NCBI RefSeq assembly: GCF_900111175.1
Contig: NZ_FOGI01000010.1
Location: forward strand, 1-64,000
Length of the DNA stretch: 64,000 bases
DNA from: Actinokineospora terrae
Lineage (GTDB): Bacteria > Actinomycetota > Actinomycetes > Mycobacteriales > Pseudonocardiaceae
Direction: 5' to 3'
Below, in pieces: positions 17,944-26,557 of this stretch. The position numbers and the translations under genes were made by a program. How positions within the stretch are numbered: the first letter of the stretch is position 1; every line of letters begins with the position of its first letter. The notes below the pieces were generated by a model. It saw nothing but the letters and a program-made list of their open reading frames with translations. It had not been told where the DNA came from and searched no databases.

Positions 17944-19866
17944 GTGACCCTGCTGGACTCCGTGCACGGACCGGCCGATCTCCGGCGGATGACCCACGAG
18001 GAACTCGACCGGCTCGCGGTGGAGGTCCGCTCGTTCCTCGTCGACAAGGTCACCAGAACGGGCGGGCACCTGGGGCCGAACCTGGGTGTGGTCGAGCTGA
18101 CCATCGCGCTGCACCGGGTGTTCGACTCGCCGGCCGACGGGCTGATCTTCGACGTCGGCCACCAGGCGTACGTGCACAAGATCCTCACCGGCCGCCGCGA
18201 CGGGTTCGACGAGCTGCGCCAGCAGGACGGCATCTCCGGCTACCCGAGCCAGGCCGAGAGCGAGCACGACCTGGTCGAGAACAGCCACGCCTCCACCGCG
18301 CTCTCCTACGCCGATGGCATCGCCAAGGCCCACGAGCTCCGCGGCGAGAAGCGCACCGTTGTCGCGGTCGTCGGCGATGGGGCCCTCACCGGCGGCATGT
18401 GCTGGGAGGCGCTGAACAACATCGCGGCGGGGACCGAGCGGTCGGTCGTCATCGTCGTCAACGACAACGGGCGCTCTTACTCACCCACCATCGGCGGCCT
18501 GGCCGACCACCTGGCCACGCTGCGCCTGCGTCCCGGGTACGAGCGCGCGCTCGAAGGCGGCAAGAGGGTCCTCCAGGGCACTCCTGTCGTCGGCAAGCCC
18601 CTCTACGCGGCCCTGCACGCGGCCAAGCGCGGCATCAAGGACGTGTTGAGCCCGCAGGCCATGTTCGAGGACCTGGGCCTGAAGTACCTGGGCCCGGTCG
18701 ACGGGCACGACCTGGAGGCGCTGGAGGCCGCGCTGCGCCGGGCGAAGGACTTCGGCGGGCCGGTGATCGTGCACGCGGTCACCCGCAAGGGCAACGGCTA
18801 CCCGCTCGCCGAGAACGACGAGCTCGACCAGATGCACCAGACCGACCCGATCGACCCGGTCACCGGCAAGCCGCGCAAGTCCAAGGGCACGGTGTGGACC
18901 TCGGTGTTCGCCGAGGAACTGGCCGCGATCGGCGCCGAGCGCGAGGACGTCGTGGCGATCACCGCCGCGATGCTGCGCTCCACCGGGCTGGCGCCGTTCG
19001 CCGAGCGCTTCCCGGAGCGGGTGTTCGACGTCGGCATCGCCGAGCAGCACGCCATCACCTCGGCGGCGGGCATGGCGATGGGCGGGCTGCACCCGGTCGT
19101 CGCGATCTACTCGACGTTCCTCAACCGCGCCTTCGACCAGATGCTGATGGACGTCGCGCTGCACAGGCAGCCGGTGACCGTCGTGCTCGACCGCGCGGGC
19201 ATCACCGGACCGGACGGCGCCAGCCACCACGGCATGTGGGACCTGTCCATCCTCGGCGTCATCCCGGGCATCCACATCGCGGCGCCCCGGGACGCGGCCA
19301 CCCTGCGCGAGGAGCTGCGCGAGGCGGTCGCCATCGACGACGGCCCGTCCGTGCTGCGCTTCCCGAAGGCCACCGTCGGCGAGGACATCCCGGCGCTGGA
19401 GCGGCTCGGCCCGGTCGACGTGCTGCGCCGCGACGACTGCCAGGACGTGCTCCTGGTGACCGTCGGCTCGTTCGCCGCACTGGGCCTCGCGGCCGCCGAG
19501 CGACTGGCCGACCAGGGCATCGGCGTCACCGTCGTCGACCCGCGCTGGGTCACGCCGGTACCCGCCGAGCTGGCCGGGCTGGCCAGTCGGCACAAGCTGG
19601 TCGTCACCGTCGAGGACAGCGGCCGCCACGGCGGCTTCGGCTGGGCCCTCGCCGCCGCCCTGCGCGACGCCGATGTGGACGTCCCCCTGCGCGACCTGGG
19701 CATCCCCAACGAGTTCCACGCCCAGGGCACCCGCGACGAGGTCCTCGTCCGCCTCGGCCTCACCGCCCAGCACATCGCCCGCCGCGTCACCGGCTGGGCC
19801 TCCGACCTCATCGGCACCGCCGCGGTGGCCCCGAGCGAGCAAACGGAATCCGCTGACCGGAGCTAG
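17944..19866 (+). CDS. dxs: 1-deoxy-D-xylulose-5-phosphate synthase
   Basis: A 640-residue thiamine-diphosphate enzyme that condenses pyruvate and glyceraldehyde-3-phosphate, the first step of the MEP isoprenoid pathway. Visible landmarks are the His region GGHLGPNLGVVELTIALHR, the ThDP motif GDGALTGGMCWEALNN, the pyrimidine-domain glutamate in DVGIAEQHAITSAAGMA, and the C-terminal transketolase domain. The length is normal. The GTG at 17944 follows GAGGTGA. A strong terminator lies 12 bp after the stop. Confidence 0.98.
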   Translation: MTLLDSVHGPADLRRMTHEELDRLAVEVRSFLVDKVTRTGGHLGPNLGVVELTIALHRVFDSPADGLIFDVGHQAYVHKILTGRRDGFDELRQQDGISGYPSQAESEHDLVENSHASTALSYADGIAKAHELRGEKRTVVAVVGDGALTGGMCWEALNNIAAGTERSVVIVVNDNGRSYSPTIGGLADHLATLRLRPGYERALEGGKRVLQGTPVVGKPLYAALHAAKRGIKDVLSPQAMFEDLGLKYLGPVDGHDLEALEAALRRAKDFGGPVIVHAVTRKGNGYPLAENDELDQMHQTDPIDPVTGKPRKSKGTVWTSVFAEELAAIGAEREDVVAITAAMLRSTGLAPFAERFPERVFDVGIAEQHAITSAAGMAMGGLHPVVAIYSTFLNRAFDQMLMDVALHRQPVTVVLDRAGITGPDGASHHGMWDLSILGVIPGIHIAAPRDAATLREELREAVAIDDGPSVLRFPKATVGEDIPALERLGPVDVLRRDDCQDVLLVTVGSFAALGLAAAERLADQGIGVTVVDPRWVTPVPAELAGLASRHKLVVTVEDSGRHGGFGWALAAALRDADVDVPLRDLGIPNEFHAQGTRDEVLVRLGLTAQHIARRVTGWASDLIGTAAVAPSEQTESADRS

Positions 19867-19877
19867 AAGCCAGCTGC

Positions 19878-19902
19878 GCCGGGGGTTACGTGAACCCCCG
19901 GC
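19878..19902. terminator. Terminator of dxs
   Basis: A 10-bp perfect stem (GCCGGGGGTT with AACCCCCGGC) and a 5-nt loop lie between the convergent dxs and aldolase genes. Confidence 0.85.
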
Positions 19903-19919
19903 GTTCGCTCTAGCGCTGC

Positions 19920-20570
19920 CTAGTCGAGTTCGCGGGTGACGCCGTAGCGCAGGCGGGCGACCTGGCGTTCGTAGTCGGCGCGTTCGGTGCGGTCGAGGGT
20001 GCGGGGTTTGCCCAGCAGGGACGCCCGCCAATAGAGCTCACAGCCCCACTCCAACAACAGCGCCCGGTGCGCCGCGGTGGCGAGGTCGGCGCCGAAGGTG
20101 ATGCCGCCGTGGTTGGCCATCAGCGCCGCGGTCCGGCCGTCGAGGGCTTCCAGCACGGCGTCGGCCAGTTCGGTGGTCCCGAACGTCCGGTACGGCGCGA
20201 CCGGGACGGTCCCGCCCAGCTCGACCAGCTGGTAGTGCACACACGGCAGCTCGTCGACGACCAGCGACAGCGCCGTGGCCATCGGCGCATGGGTGTGCAC
20301 GACCGCTCCCGCGCGGAACCGCCGGTAGACGCCCAGGTGAAGGTCCAGTTCGGACGTCGGCGCGAGTGTCCCCTCGACAACGCCGCCGTCCTGGTCCACG
20401 ACCGTCACGTGCTCCGCGCGCAGGTCCGCGAGCCGAGCGCCGGTAGGGGTAACCGCGACCAGGTCGCCCTGACGGGCGCTGATGTTGCCCGCCGTGCCCA
20501 GGACCAGTCCCGCCTCGGCCAGCGCCCTGGCGTGGGAGGCCACCTGTTCGCGCAGCGAGCGCAGCATCAT
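19920..20570 (-). CDS. Class II aldolase/adducin family protein
   Basis: A 216-residue zinc aldolase of the fuculose-phosphate aldolase family. It contains GLVLGTAGNISAR (phosphate-binding), SELDLHLGVYRRF (catalytic acid region) and HTHAPMATALS (zinc histidines), plus a third ligand region MANHGG. It would cleave or epimerise a phosphorylated sugar acid or deoxysugar in the cytoplasm; the substrate is not evident. Tandem ATGs at 20570 and 20567 are the best starts, without an obvious Shine-Dalgarno. It is divergent from the two-component regulator with about 55 bp between starts. Confidence 0.85.
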   Translation of the reverse strand: MMLRSLREQVASHARALAEAGLVLGTAGNISARQGDLVAVTPTGARLADLRAEHVTVVDQDGGVVEGTLAPTSELDLHLGVYRRFRAGAVVHTHAPMATALSLVVDELPCVHYQLVELGGTVPVAPYRTFGTTELADAVLEALDGRTAALMANHGGITFGADLATAAHRALLLEWGCELYWRASLLGKPRTLDRTERADYERQVARLRYGVTRELD

Positions 20571-20625
20571 GGGGTGATCATGCCCGACGAGTGGGGCCGG
20601 TCGGGGCGTGTGGCACCGTGGTGGG

Positions 20626-21306
20626 GTGCGGATTCTGATCGTGGAGGACGAGGCCGCCCTCGCCGAGGCCGTGGCCCGGGGGCTGCGGCGCGAGGGCATG
20701 GCCGTCGACATCGCCCTGGACGGGGCCGAGGGGCACGAGAAGGCCTCGGTCACCCGCTACGACGTGGTGGTGCTCGACCGGGACCTGCCCGGCATGCACG
20801 GCGACCAGCTGTGCCGCGAGATCGTCGCGTCCGGCGCGCTGACCAGGGTGCTGATGCTGACCGCCAGCGACGCGGTCGCCGACCGGGTGGAGGGCCTCTC
20901 GCTCGGCGCGGACGACTACCTCGCCAAGCCGTTCGCCTTCCCCGAGCTGGTGGCCAGGGTGCGCGCGCTGGCCCGCAGGGCGACCCCGGTCACCCCGCCG
21001 GTGCTGGTCGCGGGCGATGTCGAGCTCGACCCGGCCCGGCGCACGGTGACCAGGGCCGGGCGGCCGGTGGAGCTGACCCGCAAGGAGTTCGGCGTGCTGG
21101 AGGTGCTGCTCGCCGCGCGCGGGTCGGTGGTCAGCAGCGAGGAGCTGCTGGAGCGGGTGTGGGACGAGAACGCCGACCCGTTCACCACCACCGTCCGGGT
21201 GACCGTGATGACGCTGCGCAAGAAGCTGGGCGACCCGGGGGTGATCGACACCGTCGTCGGTTCCGGGTACCGGGTGCCCGCATCGGCCGGTGAGCCGGGG
21301 GTGTGA
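20626..21306 (+). CDS. OmpR/PhoB family response regulator
   Basis: A 226-residue two-domain regulator. The receiver has the acidic pair VEDE at residues 7-10, the phospho-acceptor in VVVLDRDLPG near residue 51 and the Lys of YLAKPF. The C-terminal winged helix (residues 125-222) ends in the usual VRVTVMTLRKKLG / VVGSGYRV pattern. The GTG at 20626 was chosen because it begins the receiver (VRILIVEDE). It overlaps the kinase gene by 4 bp (GTGA), so the two are a cognate pair. Confidence 0.95.
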   Translation: MRILIVEDEAALAEAVARGLRREGMAVDIALDGAEGHEKASVTRYDVVVLDRDLPGMHGDQLCREIVASGALTRVLMLTASDAVADRVEGLSLGADDYLAKPFAFPELVARVRALARRATPVTPPVLVAGDVELDPARRTVTRAGRPVELTRKEFGVLEVLLAARGSVVSSEELLERVWDENADPFTTTVRVTVMTLRKKLGDPGVIDTVVGSGYRVPASAGEPGV

Positions 21307-22430
21307 CCGACCGCAGGCGCGGCCCGGGGTTGCGGGCCAGGATCACCCTGCTGGCCACCGGGCTCGTGGCCGTGGTCAGCGTCCTGCTGCTGTGGCTCGG
21401 GTGGGTGCTGGCGGGCGAGGTCGTCAACTCGGTCCCGTCGCTGCCGTCCGGTACGACTGTCGTGGTCGGTGGGATCAGCGTCGAGGCGGATCAGTTGGCG
21501 GAGGCGTTGTCGAACGACGCTAGAGACCGCTTGCTGCTGGCAGGCTCGGTGGCGTTCGTGTGTGTGGTGGCTGCGACCGCGTTGTTGGCCTGGGTGATCA
21601 CCGGGCGGGTCTTGCGGCCACTGAGGGAAGTTACGGCTACCGCGCACCGGTTGTCCGTGGAGTCGCTGGGGGAGCGGATCAACCACCAGGGCGCGCGCGA
21701 CGAGGTGGCCGAGCTCGCGGACACGTTCGACGCGATGCTCGACCGGCTTCAGGCGGCGTTCTCGGCGCAACGGCAGTTCGTCGCCAACGCCAGTCATGAG
21801 CTGCGCACGCCTCTAGCCGTTATCCGCACCGAGCTAGACGTGACTCTGTCCGATCCGGACGCTGACGCTGCCGAGCTACGCCGCATGGCCGACGTCGTGC
21901 GCACCGCGACCTTGCGCGCAGGCGACCTCGTCGAGGCACTGCTCGTCTTGGCCCGTACCGACGGCTTGGGCGTTGGCGCTACCGGGCCGGTCGAGCTTCC
22001 CGTCGTCGTCTCCGGTGCCTGGCGCTCCACGCGAGCCGACGCCGAGCGCCGCGGCATCACCGCCCGCTTCCACCACGACCACGCCACCGTCACCGGCGAC
22101 GCCGCCCTGCTGGAACGCGTCGCGGGCAACCTCCTGGAAAACGCCGTGCGCCACAACCTCGACGGCGGCTGGATCGAGGTCCGCACCACCAGCGGTCCAC
22201 AGTGGACCACCCTGGAGGTGGCCTCCTCCGGCCCGGTCATCCCCCCCGACCGAGTCCCCGAACTCTTCGAACCCTTCCGCCGCGGCGGCGTCGACCGCAC
22301 CTCCCACACCGGTACCGGCCTGGGCCTGTCCATAGTCCGAGCCGTAGCCCGAGCCCACGGCGGCACCGTCCAGGCCGACCCAGTCCCGTCCGGCGGCCTC
22401 CGCGTGGTCGTGACCTTCCCGTCCCTCTAG
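21303..22430 (+). CDS. Two-component sensor histidine kinase
   Basis: A 375-residue membrane kinase. It has TM1 at about residues 11-33, a short extracytoplasmic loop of about 40 residues, TM2 at about 78-100 and a HAMP linker (TGRVLRPLREVTATAHRLS). The dimerisation domain carries the phospho-His in VANASHELRTPLAVIRTEL, and a HATPase_c domain follows (N-box NLLENAVRHN, G-box GTGLGLSIV). The tiny sensor loop suggests it senses the membrane or a small ligand. Its stop codon shares CTAG with the convergent HNH gene. Confidence 0.95.
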   Translation: MTDRRRGPGLRARITLLATGLVAVVSVLLLWLGWVLAGEVVNSVPSLPSGTTVVVGGISVEADQLAEALSNDARDRLLLAGSVAFVCVVAATALLAWVITGRVLRPLREVTATAHRLSVESLGERINHQGARDEVAELADTFDAMLDRLQAAFSAQRQFVANASHELRTPLAVIRTELDVTLSDPDADAAELRRMADVVRTATLRAGDLVEALLVLARTDGLGVGATGPVELPVVVSGAWRSTRADAERRGITARFHHDHATVTGDAALLERVAGNLLENAVRHNLDGGWIEVRTTSGPQWTTLEVASSGPVIPPDRVPELFEPFRRGGVDRTSHTGTGLGLSIVRAVARAHGGTVQADPVPSGGLRVVVTFPSL

Positions 22431-22792
22431 AGCTTCGCCAGCCGTCTAAGCTGCCGCTCAACGTAAGCCCGCGCCCGCCGCTGCCCACCCCGCACGGCGA
22501 TGGCAGCCTCTAACTCCCGCAACACCTTGACGACCCGCTCGGCATCTGGTGCCCACCCGTGCCTCTGACACTCGGCAAGCCAATCAACCGGACTCGTGTG
22601 CCCGCGCAACCGGTTACATCCACGGCAGGCCGCGACCTCGTTCTCGATCCAGGAAGGCCCACCTTTGACGCGCGGCACTAGATGGTCGGTGGTGGGGACA
22701 GCCTGACCGCGGAACGGGCGCGCGCACCAGATGCAGGTAGCGCCATCCCGAACCAGAATCAGCTCCATCCGCTCAGCGCGCCCGATATTCAC
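22427..22792 (-). CDS. HNH endonuclease domain protein
   Basis: A 121-residue McrA-type HNH protein. The zinc pairs are CIWC (residues 20-23) and CRGC (residues 56-59), with the catalytic core TTDHLVPRVKGG...IENEVAACRGCNRLRG. A C-terminal basic helix (ARAYVERQLRRLAKL) follows. It starts with GTG overlapping the DUF72 stop by 4 bp (GTGA), so it is the last gene of a three-gene coupled unit with two DUF72 proteins. It may act in DNA repair or as a nicking enzyme; its association with DUF72 is the only context clue. Confidence 0.88.
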   Translation of the reverse strand: MNIGRAERMELILVRDGATCIWCARPFRGQAVPTTDHLVPRVKGGPSWIENEVAACRGCNRLRGHTSPVDWLAECQRHGWAPDAERVVKVLRELEAAIAVRGGQRRARAYVERQLRRLAKL

Positions 22793-23667
22793 AACCTGCC
22801 GGCCAACGCTTCAGCGTCCCGCGGGGCCATGACCTTCATGTCGTTGTCGAAGTAGACAAACACGTCCCGCCCCTGTCGGCGGTATGGAGCAGGCCCGGCC
22901 TTCGCGGACGCCACGTTCTTGCCCGCGCGCCAGGTCCGGATCTTCGCGGCCCACAGGTCGAGCGCCTCGTCCGAGTACCCGCTGGCGTACAGCTCCTTGT
23001 CGCCGTGCAAGCGGACGTACACGAAGTCCGCTGTCACGTCCTCCAGGAACGGCCACTTCCCCGCGGTGTCGGCCACCACGAGCGCGATCCCCTTGTCCCG
23101 CAGCATCTCGACGAACTCGGCCGTGGCGAAGTCCGGGTTGCGCACCTCGACCGCGTACCGCACCGGCCGCTCCACGTCGGTCTGGAGCCACTCCCGCCCC
23201 GTCATCCGCTCGTCACGCCCCCGTGCCACCGCCACGGCCTCGCCGGTGGTGCGCGGCAACCCGTCGAAGAACGCGGCGAGCACGTCCGGCTCGTACGTGA
23301 AGTTCTGCGGCAACTGCCACAGCACCGGCCCCAGCTTCGCCCCCAACGCCAGCACCCCCGAAGCGAAGAAGTTCGCCACCGGCACCGCCACATCCCGCAA
23401 CCGCTTCATGTGCGTGATGAACCGCGGCCCCTTCACCGAGAACACAAACCCCTCCGGCGTCTCCCCACCCCACCGCAGATAGCTCTCCGGCTTCTGCAAC
23501 GCGTAGAACGACCCGTTGACCTCCACCGAGTTCACCCGCCCTGCCAGGTACCCCAACTCCCGCCGCTGCGCGAGCCCCTCGGGATAGAACACTCCCCGCC
23601 AAGGCGGATACACCCACCCCGACGTCCCTACCCTCACGTCCCCGCCCACACCCCCATCCTCCGTCAC
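22789..23667 (-). CDS. DUF72 family protein, copy A
   Basis: A 292-residue TIM-barrel-like DUF72 protein, a family resembling AP endonuclease/xylose isomerase folds but without proven activity. It has the family opening VGTSGWVYPPWRG, then EVNGSFY, FSVKGPRFITHMKRL, WQLPQNF and the C-terminal DVFVYFDNDMK. It is about 45 residues longer than copy B, with an insert after DGLPRTTGEAVAVARG. It starts with GTG overlapping the stop of copy B and ends overlapping the HNH gene. Confidence 0.9.
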   Translation of the reverse strand: MTEDGGVGGDVRVGTSGWVYPPWRGVFYPEGLAQRRELGYLAGRVNSVEVNGSFYALQKPESYLRWGGETPEGFVFSVKGPRFITHMKRLRDVAVPVANFFASGVLALGAKLGPVLWQLPQNFTYEPDVLAAFFDGLPRTTGEAVAVARGRDERMTGREWLQTDVERPVRYAVEVRNPDFATAEFVEMLRDKGIALVVADTAGKWPFLEDVTADFVYVRLHGDKELYASGYSDEALDLWAAKIRTWRAGKNVASAKAGPAPYRRQGRDVFVYFDNDMKVMAPRDAEALAGRL

Positions 23668-24407
23668 CCCTCCGGTGATCGCAGCTGGGGTTCACGCAGG
23701 CGTTCGGCTAAGCGGAGGGCGTCCCAGGGGGCGGCGCCGGTCATGGTGTTGTCCAGGTAGGTGTAGACGTCGCCGGATTTGTGCCAGGTTTGGATTTGGG
23801 TGGTCCATTGGTCTAGGGCGGCGTCGGTGTAGCGGTTGGTGTAGAGCTCGGTGTCGCCGTGGAGGCGGAGGTAGGTGAAGGTGGTGGTGTTGGCGAAGAG
23901 GCAGGGCCAGAGGCCGGGGTTGTCGGCTACCACCAGGGCCACGCCGTGGGTGGTTAGTTGGTCTATGAAGGTGTCGTTGTAGAAGCTGGAGTGGCGGACT
24001 TCGAAGGCGTGGCGGGTCGAGGTGGGTAAGGCGGTCAGGAAGGTTTCGATCAGGGCCTCGTCGTAGTGCAGGGAGGCGGGGATCTGCCACAGGATGGGGC
24101 CGAGCTTCGGACCCAACTCGAGTAAGCCGGAGGAGTGGAACTCGTCCAGTAAGCCCGAAACGTCCCGTAACCGCCGGGAATGCGTGACTTCGCGTGGGCC
24201 CTTCAAGGCGAACACGAACCCCGGCGGCGTCACCTCCCGCCAACGCACATAGTCGGAAGCCTTGCGGGGCCCGTAGAAAGTCCCGTTGACCTCCACCGTG
24301 TCCAACCGCCGCGACAGGTACGCCAACTCGTCGCGCACGCCGCGCGGGTAGAAGTCCCCACGCCACGGGCGGTAGGTCCAGCCGGAGGTGCCGACGCGGA
24401 TCATCAC
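23664..24407 (-). CDS. DUF72 family protein, copy B
   Basis: A 247-residue paralogue of the downstream gene with the same landmarks (VGTSGWTYRPWRGDFY, EVNGTFYG, FALKGPREVTHSRRL, WQIPASLHYDE, VYTYLDNTM). The ATG at 24407 begins MMIRVGTSGW. The C-terminal two thirds (about 23,690-24,170) uses many codons ending in A or T, unlike most genes here, so the tandem copies do not look like a recent duplication. It heads the coupled DUF72-DUF72-HNH unit. Confidence 0.88.
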   Translation of the reverse strand: MMIRVGTSGWTYRPWRGDFYPRGVRDELAYLSRRLDTVEVNGTFYGPRKASDYVRWREVTPPGFVFALKGPREVTHSRRLRDVSGLLDEFHSSGLLELGPKLGPILWQIPASLHYDEALIETFLTALPTSTRHAFEVRHSSFYNDTFIDQLTTHGVALVVADNPGLWPCLFANTTTFTYLRLHGDTELYTNRYTDAALDQWTTQIQTWHKSGDVYTYLDNTMTGAAPWDALRLAERLREPQLRSPEG

Positions 24408-24451
24408 CCCATGGTGGCGGAGTTGATCACGGCCCGCACCTCCGGCTCACC

Positions 24452-26557
24452 TCACGCCGGGACCGAGGCCACCCCCGGTGCCAGGAACGGCTTGCCGTGC
24501 ACGCGTTCGGACACCCCGGCCCGGTCCAGGTACGGGGTCACGCCGCCGAGCCAGAACGGCCACCCGGCGCCCAGCAGCAGGCACAGGTCGATGTCCTGGG
24601 CCTCGGCGACCACACCCTCGTCGAGCATGATCCGGATCTCCTCGGCCATCGCGTCGAGCACCCGGTCCAGGACCTCCTGCGCGGTCAGCGGGTTCGGCCC
24701 GAACTGCCACAGCGCGGCCACCTCCGGGTCGACCGACTGGTTGCCCGCGCTGTCCCACGTCCACACCGCGTTCTTGCCCGCCGCCACGAACCGGCGCATG
24801 TTCTCGCTGACGCCGAAGCGGTCCGGGTACGCGCGGTGCATGGTCTCCGCGACGTGCAGCGCGACGGGGGCGCCGACCAGTTGCAGCAGCACCAGCGGGC
24901 TCATCGGCAGCCCGAGCGGCTCGGTCGCGCGGTCGGCCACCTCGAACGGCGTGCCCTCGTCGATCGCGCGGACCACCTCGCCCATGAACCGGGTCAGCAG
25001 CCGGTTGACCACGAACGCGGGCGCGTCCTTGACCAGCACCGACGACTTGCGCAGCGCCTTGCCGACCGCGAACGCCGTGGCCAGGGTCGCGTCGTCGGTC
25101 CGCTCGGCGCGCACGACCTCCAGCAGCGGCATGACCGCGACCGGGTTGAAGAAGTGGAACCCGACCACCCGCTCCGGGTGCGCGAGACCGGCCGCCATCT
25201 CGGTGATCGACAGCGACGAGGTGTTGGTCGCCAGCACGCACTCCGCGCTGACGTGCGCCTCCACCTCGGCGAAAACCTTCTGCTTGACGCCGAGTTCCTC
25301 GAACACGGCCTCGATCACGAAGTCCGCGTCCGCGAACGCCGCCTTGTCCAGCGACCCGGACACCAGCGCCGTCAACCGGTTGACGCCGTCCGGTGACAGC
25401 CTTCCCCTGGCGCCCAGCTTGTCGATCTCGTCGTGCACGTACGCCACGCCCTTGTCGACGCGGGCCTGGTCGATGTCGGTCAGCACGACCGGGACCTTGA
25501 GCTGCCGCACGAACAGCAGCGCCATCTGGCTCGCCATCAGCCCGGCACCGACGACGCCGACCTTGGTCACGGGGCGCGCCAACGACTTGTCCGGCGCGCC
25601 CGCAGGCCGCTTGGCCCGCTTTTGCACCAGGGTGAACGAGTACAGCCCGGCCCGCAGCGGGTCGGTCATCAGGACGTCCGCCAGCGCCTCGGTCTCGGCC
25701 GCGTACCCGGCGTCGAGGTCGTTGGCGCGCGCCAACTCCAGCAGCTCCAACGCCTTGAGCGCGCCAGGCGAGGCGCCCTTGGTCCTGCCGTGCACGATCC
25801 CCTTGGCGCGCTCGACGGCCGTGTTCCAGCCGGCGCCCCGGTCGATCTCCTTGCGCGGCACGGAAACCACGCCATTGACCACATCGGACGCCCACGCCAG
25901 TGACCGCTCGATGAAGTCGGCCGACCCGAGCAGCACGTCGGTGATCCCGAGCTCGGCGGCCTGCGCGGGCTTGAGCATCCGGTTCTGGCTCAGCGCGTTC
26001 TCGAAGATCACCGTCACCGCGGCGTCCGGCCCGATCAGGTTCGGCAGCAGCTGCGTGCCGCCCCACCCGGGGAACAGGCCGAGGAACACCTCGGGCAGCG
26101 CGATCGCGGCCGTGTTGTCCGACAGGGTCCGGTAGTGGCACGACAGCGCCAGCTCCAGGCCGCCGCCCAGCACCGCGCCGTTGACGAAGGCGAAGGTCGG
26201 CACCGGTGACTCGGTGAACCGCCGGAACACGTCGTGCCCGGTCTGCGCGATGTCCACAGCGGACGACCGGTCGGCCACCTGCTCCACACCGGACAGATCG
26301 GCCCCGACGGCGAAGATGAACGGCTTGCCGGTCACCGCGATCGCCGAGGGTTGCGCGGCGACGGCGGCGTCGAACGCGGCGTTCAGGCTCACCAGGCTCT
26401 GCGGCCCGAAGGTGGACGGCCGGGTGTGGTCGTGGCCGTTGTCGATGGTGATCAGCGCGACCGGCTTGGCCAGCCCGGCGACCCGCACCAGCCTGGTGAC
26501 CGCCTTGGTGACCACCTCGTCCGGGAAGGCCTTCGCGGCCTGCTCGTGGGTCAGCAT
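24452..26557 (-). CDS. fadB: Multifunctional enoyl-CoA hydratase / 3-hydroxyacyl-CoA dehydrogenase
   Basis: A 701-residue fused beta-oxidation enzyme. The N-terminal crotonase domain (residues 1-190) hydrates enoyl-CoA and has the oxyanion region NGAVLGGGLELALSCHYR and an active-site Glu in PEVFLGLFPGWGGTQ. The central NAD domain begins VGVVGAGLMASQMALL near residue 320, contains FFNPVAVMPLLEVV, and is followed by tandem 3HCDH C-terminal domains. The ATG overlaps the thiolase stop (TGATG), making the pair a coupled fadA-fadB operon for fatty-acid degradation, as Rv0859-Rv0860. Confidence 0.95.
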   Translation of the reverse strand: MLTHEQAAKAFPDEVVTKAVTRLVRVAGLAKPVALITIDNGHDHTRPSTFGPQSLVSLNAAFDAAVAAQPSAIAVTGKPFIFAVGADLSGVEQVADRSSAVDIAQTGHDVFRRFTESPVPTFAFVNGAVLGGGLELALSCHYRTLSDNTAAIALPEVFLGLFPGWGGTQLLPNLIGPDAAVTVIFENALSQNRMLKPAQAAELGITDVLLGSADFIERSLAWASDVVNGVVSVPRKEIDRGAGWNTAVERAKGIVHGRTKGASPGALKALELLELARANDLDAGYAAETEALADVLMTDPLRAGLYSFTLVQKRAKRPAGAPDKSLARPVTKVGVVGAGLMASQMALLFVRQLKVPVVLTDIDQARVDKGVAYVHDEIDKLGARGRLSPDGVNRLTALVSGSLDKAAFADADFVIEAVFEELGVKQKVFAEVEAHVSAECVLATNTSSLSITEMAAGLAHPERVVGFHFFNPVAVMPLLEVVRAERTDDATLATAFAVGKALRKSSVLVKDAPAFVVNRLLTRFMGEVVRAIDEGTPFEVADRATEPLGLPMSPLVLLQLVGAPVALHVAETMHRAYPDRFGVSENMRRFVAAGKNAVWTWDSAGNQSVDPEVAALWQFGPNPLTAQEVLDRVLDAMAEEIRIMLDEGVVAEAQDIDLCLLLGAGWPFWLGGVTPYLDRAGVSERVHGKPFLAPGVASVPA

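Noticed and set aside
17934..19856. Frame nearly identical in extent to dxs but shifted by one
   Set aside because: Arg/Pro/Gly-rich translation with no motif; dxs in the other frame is complete.
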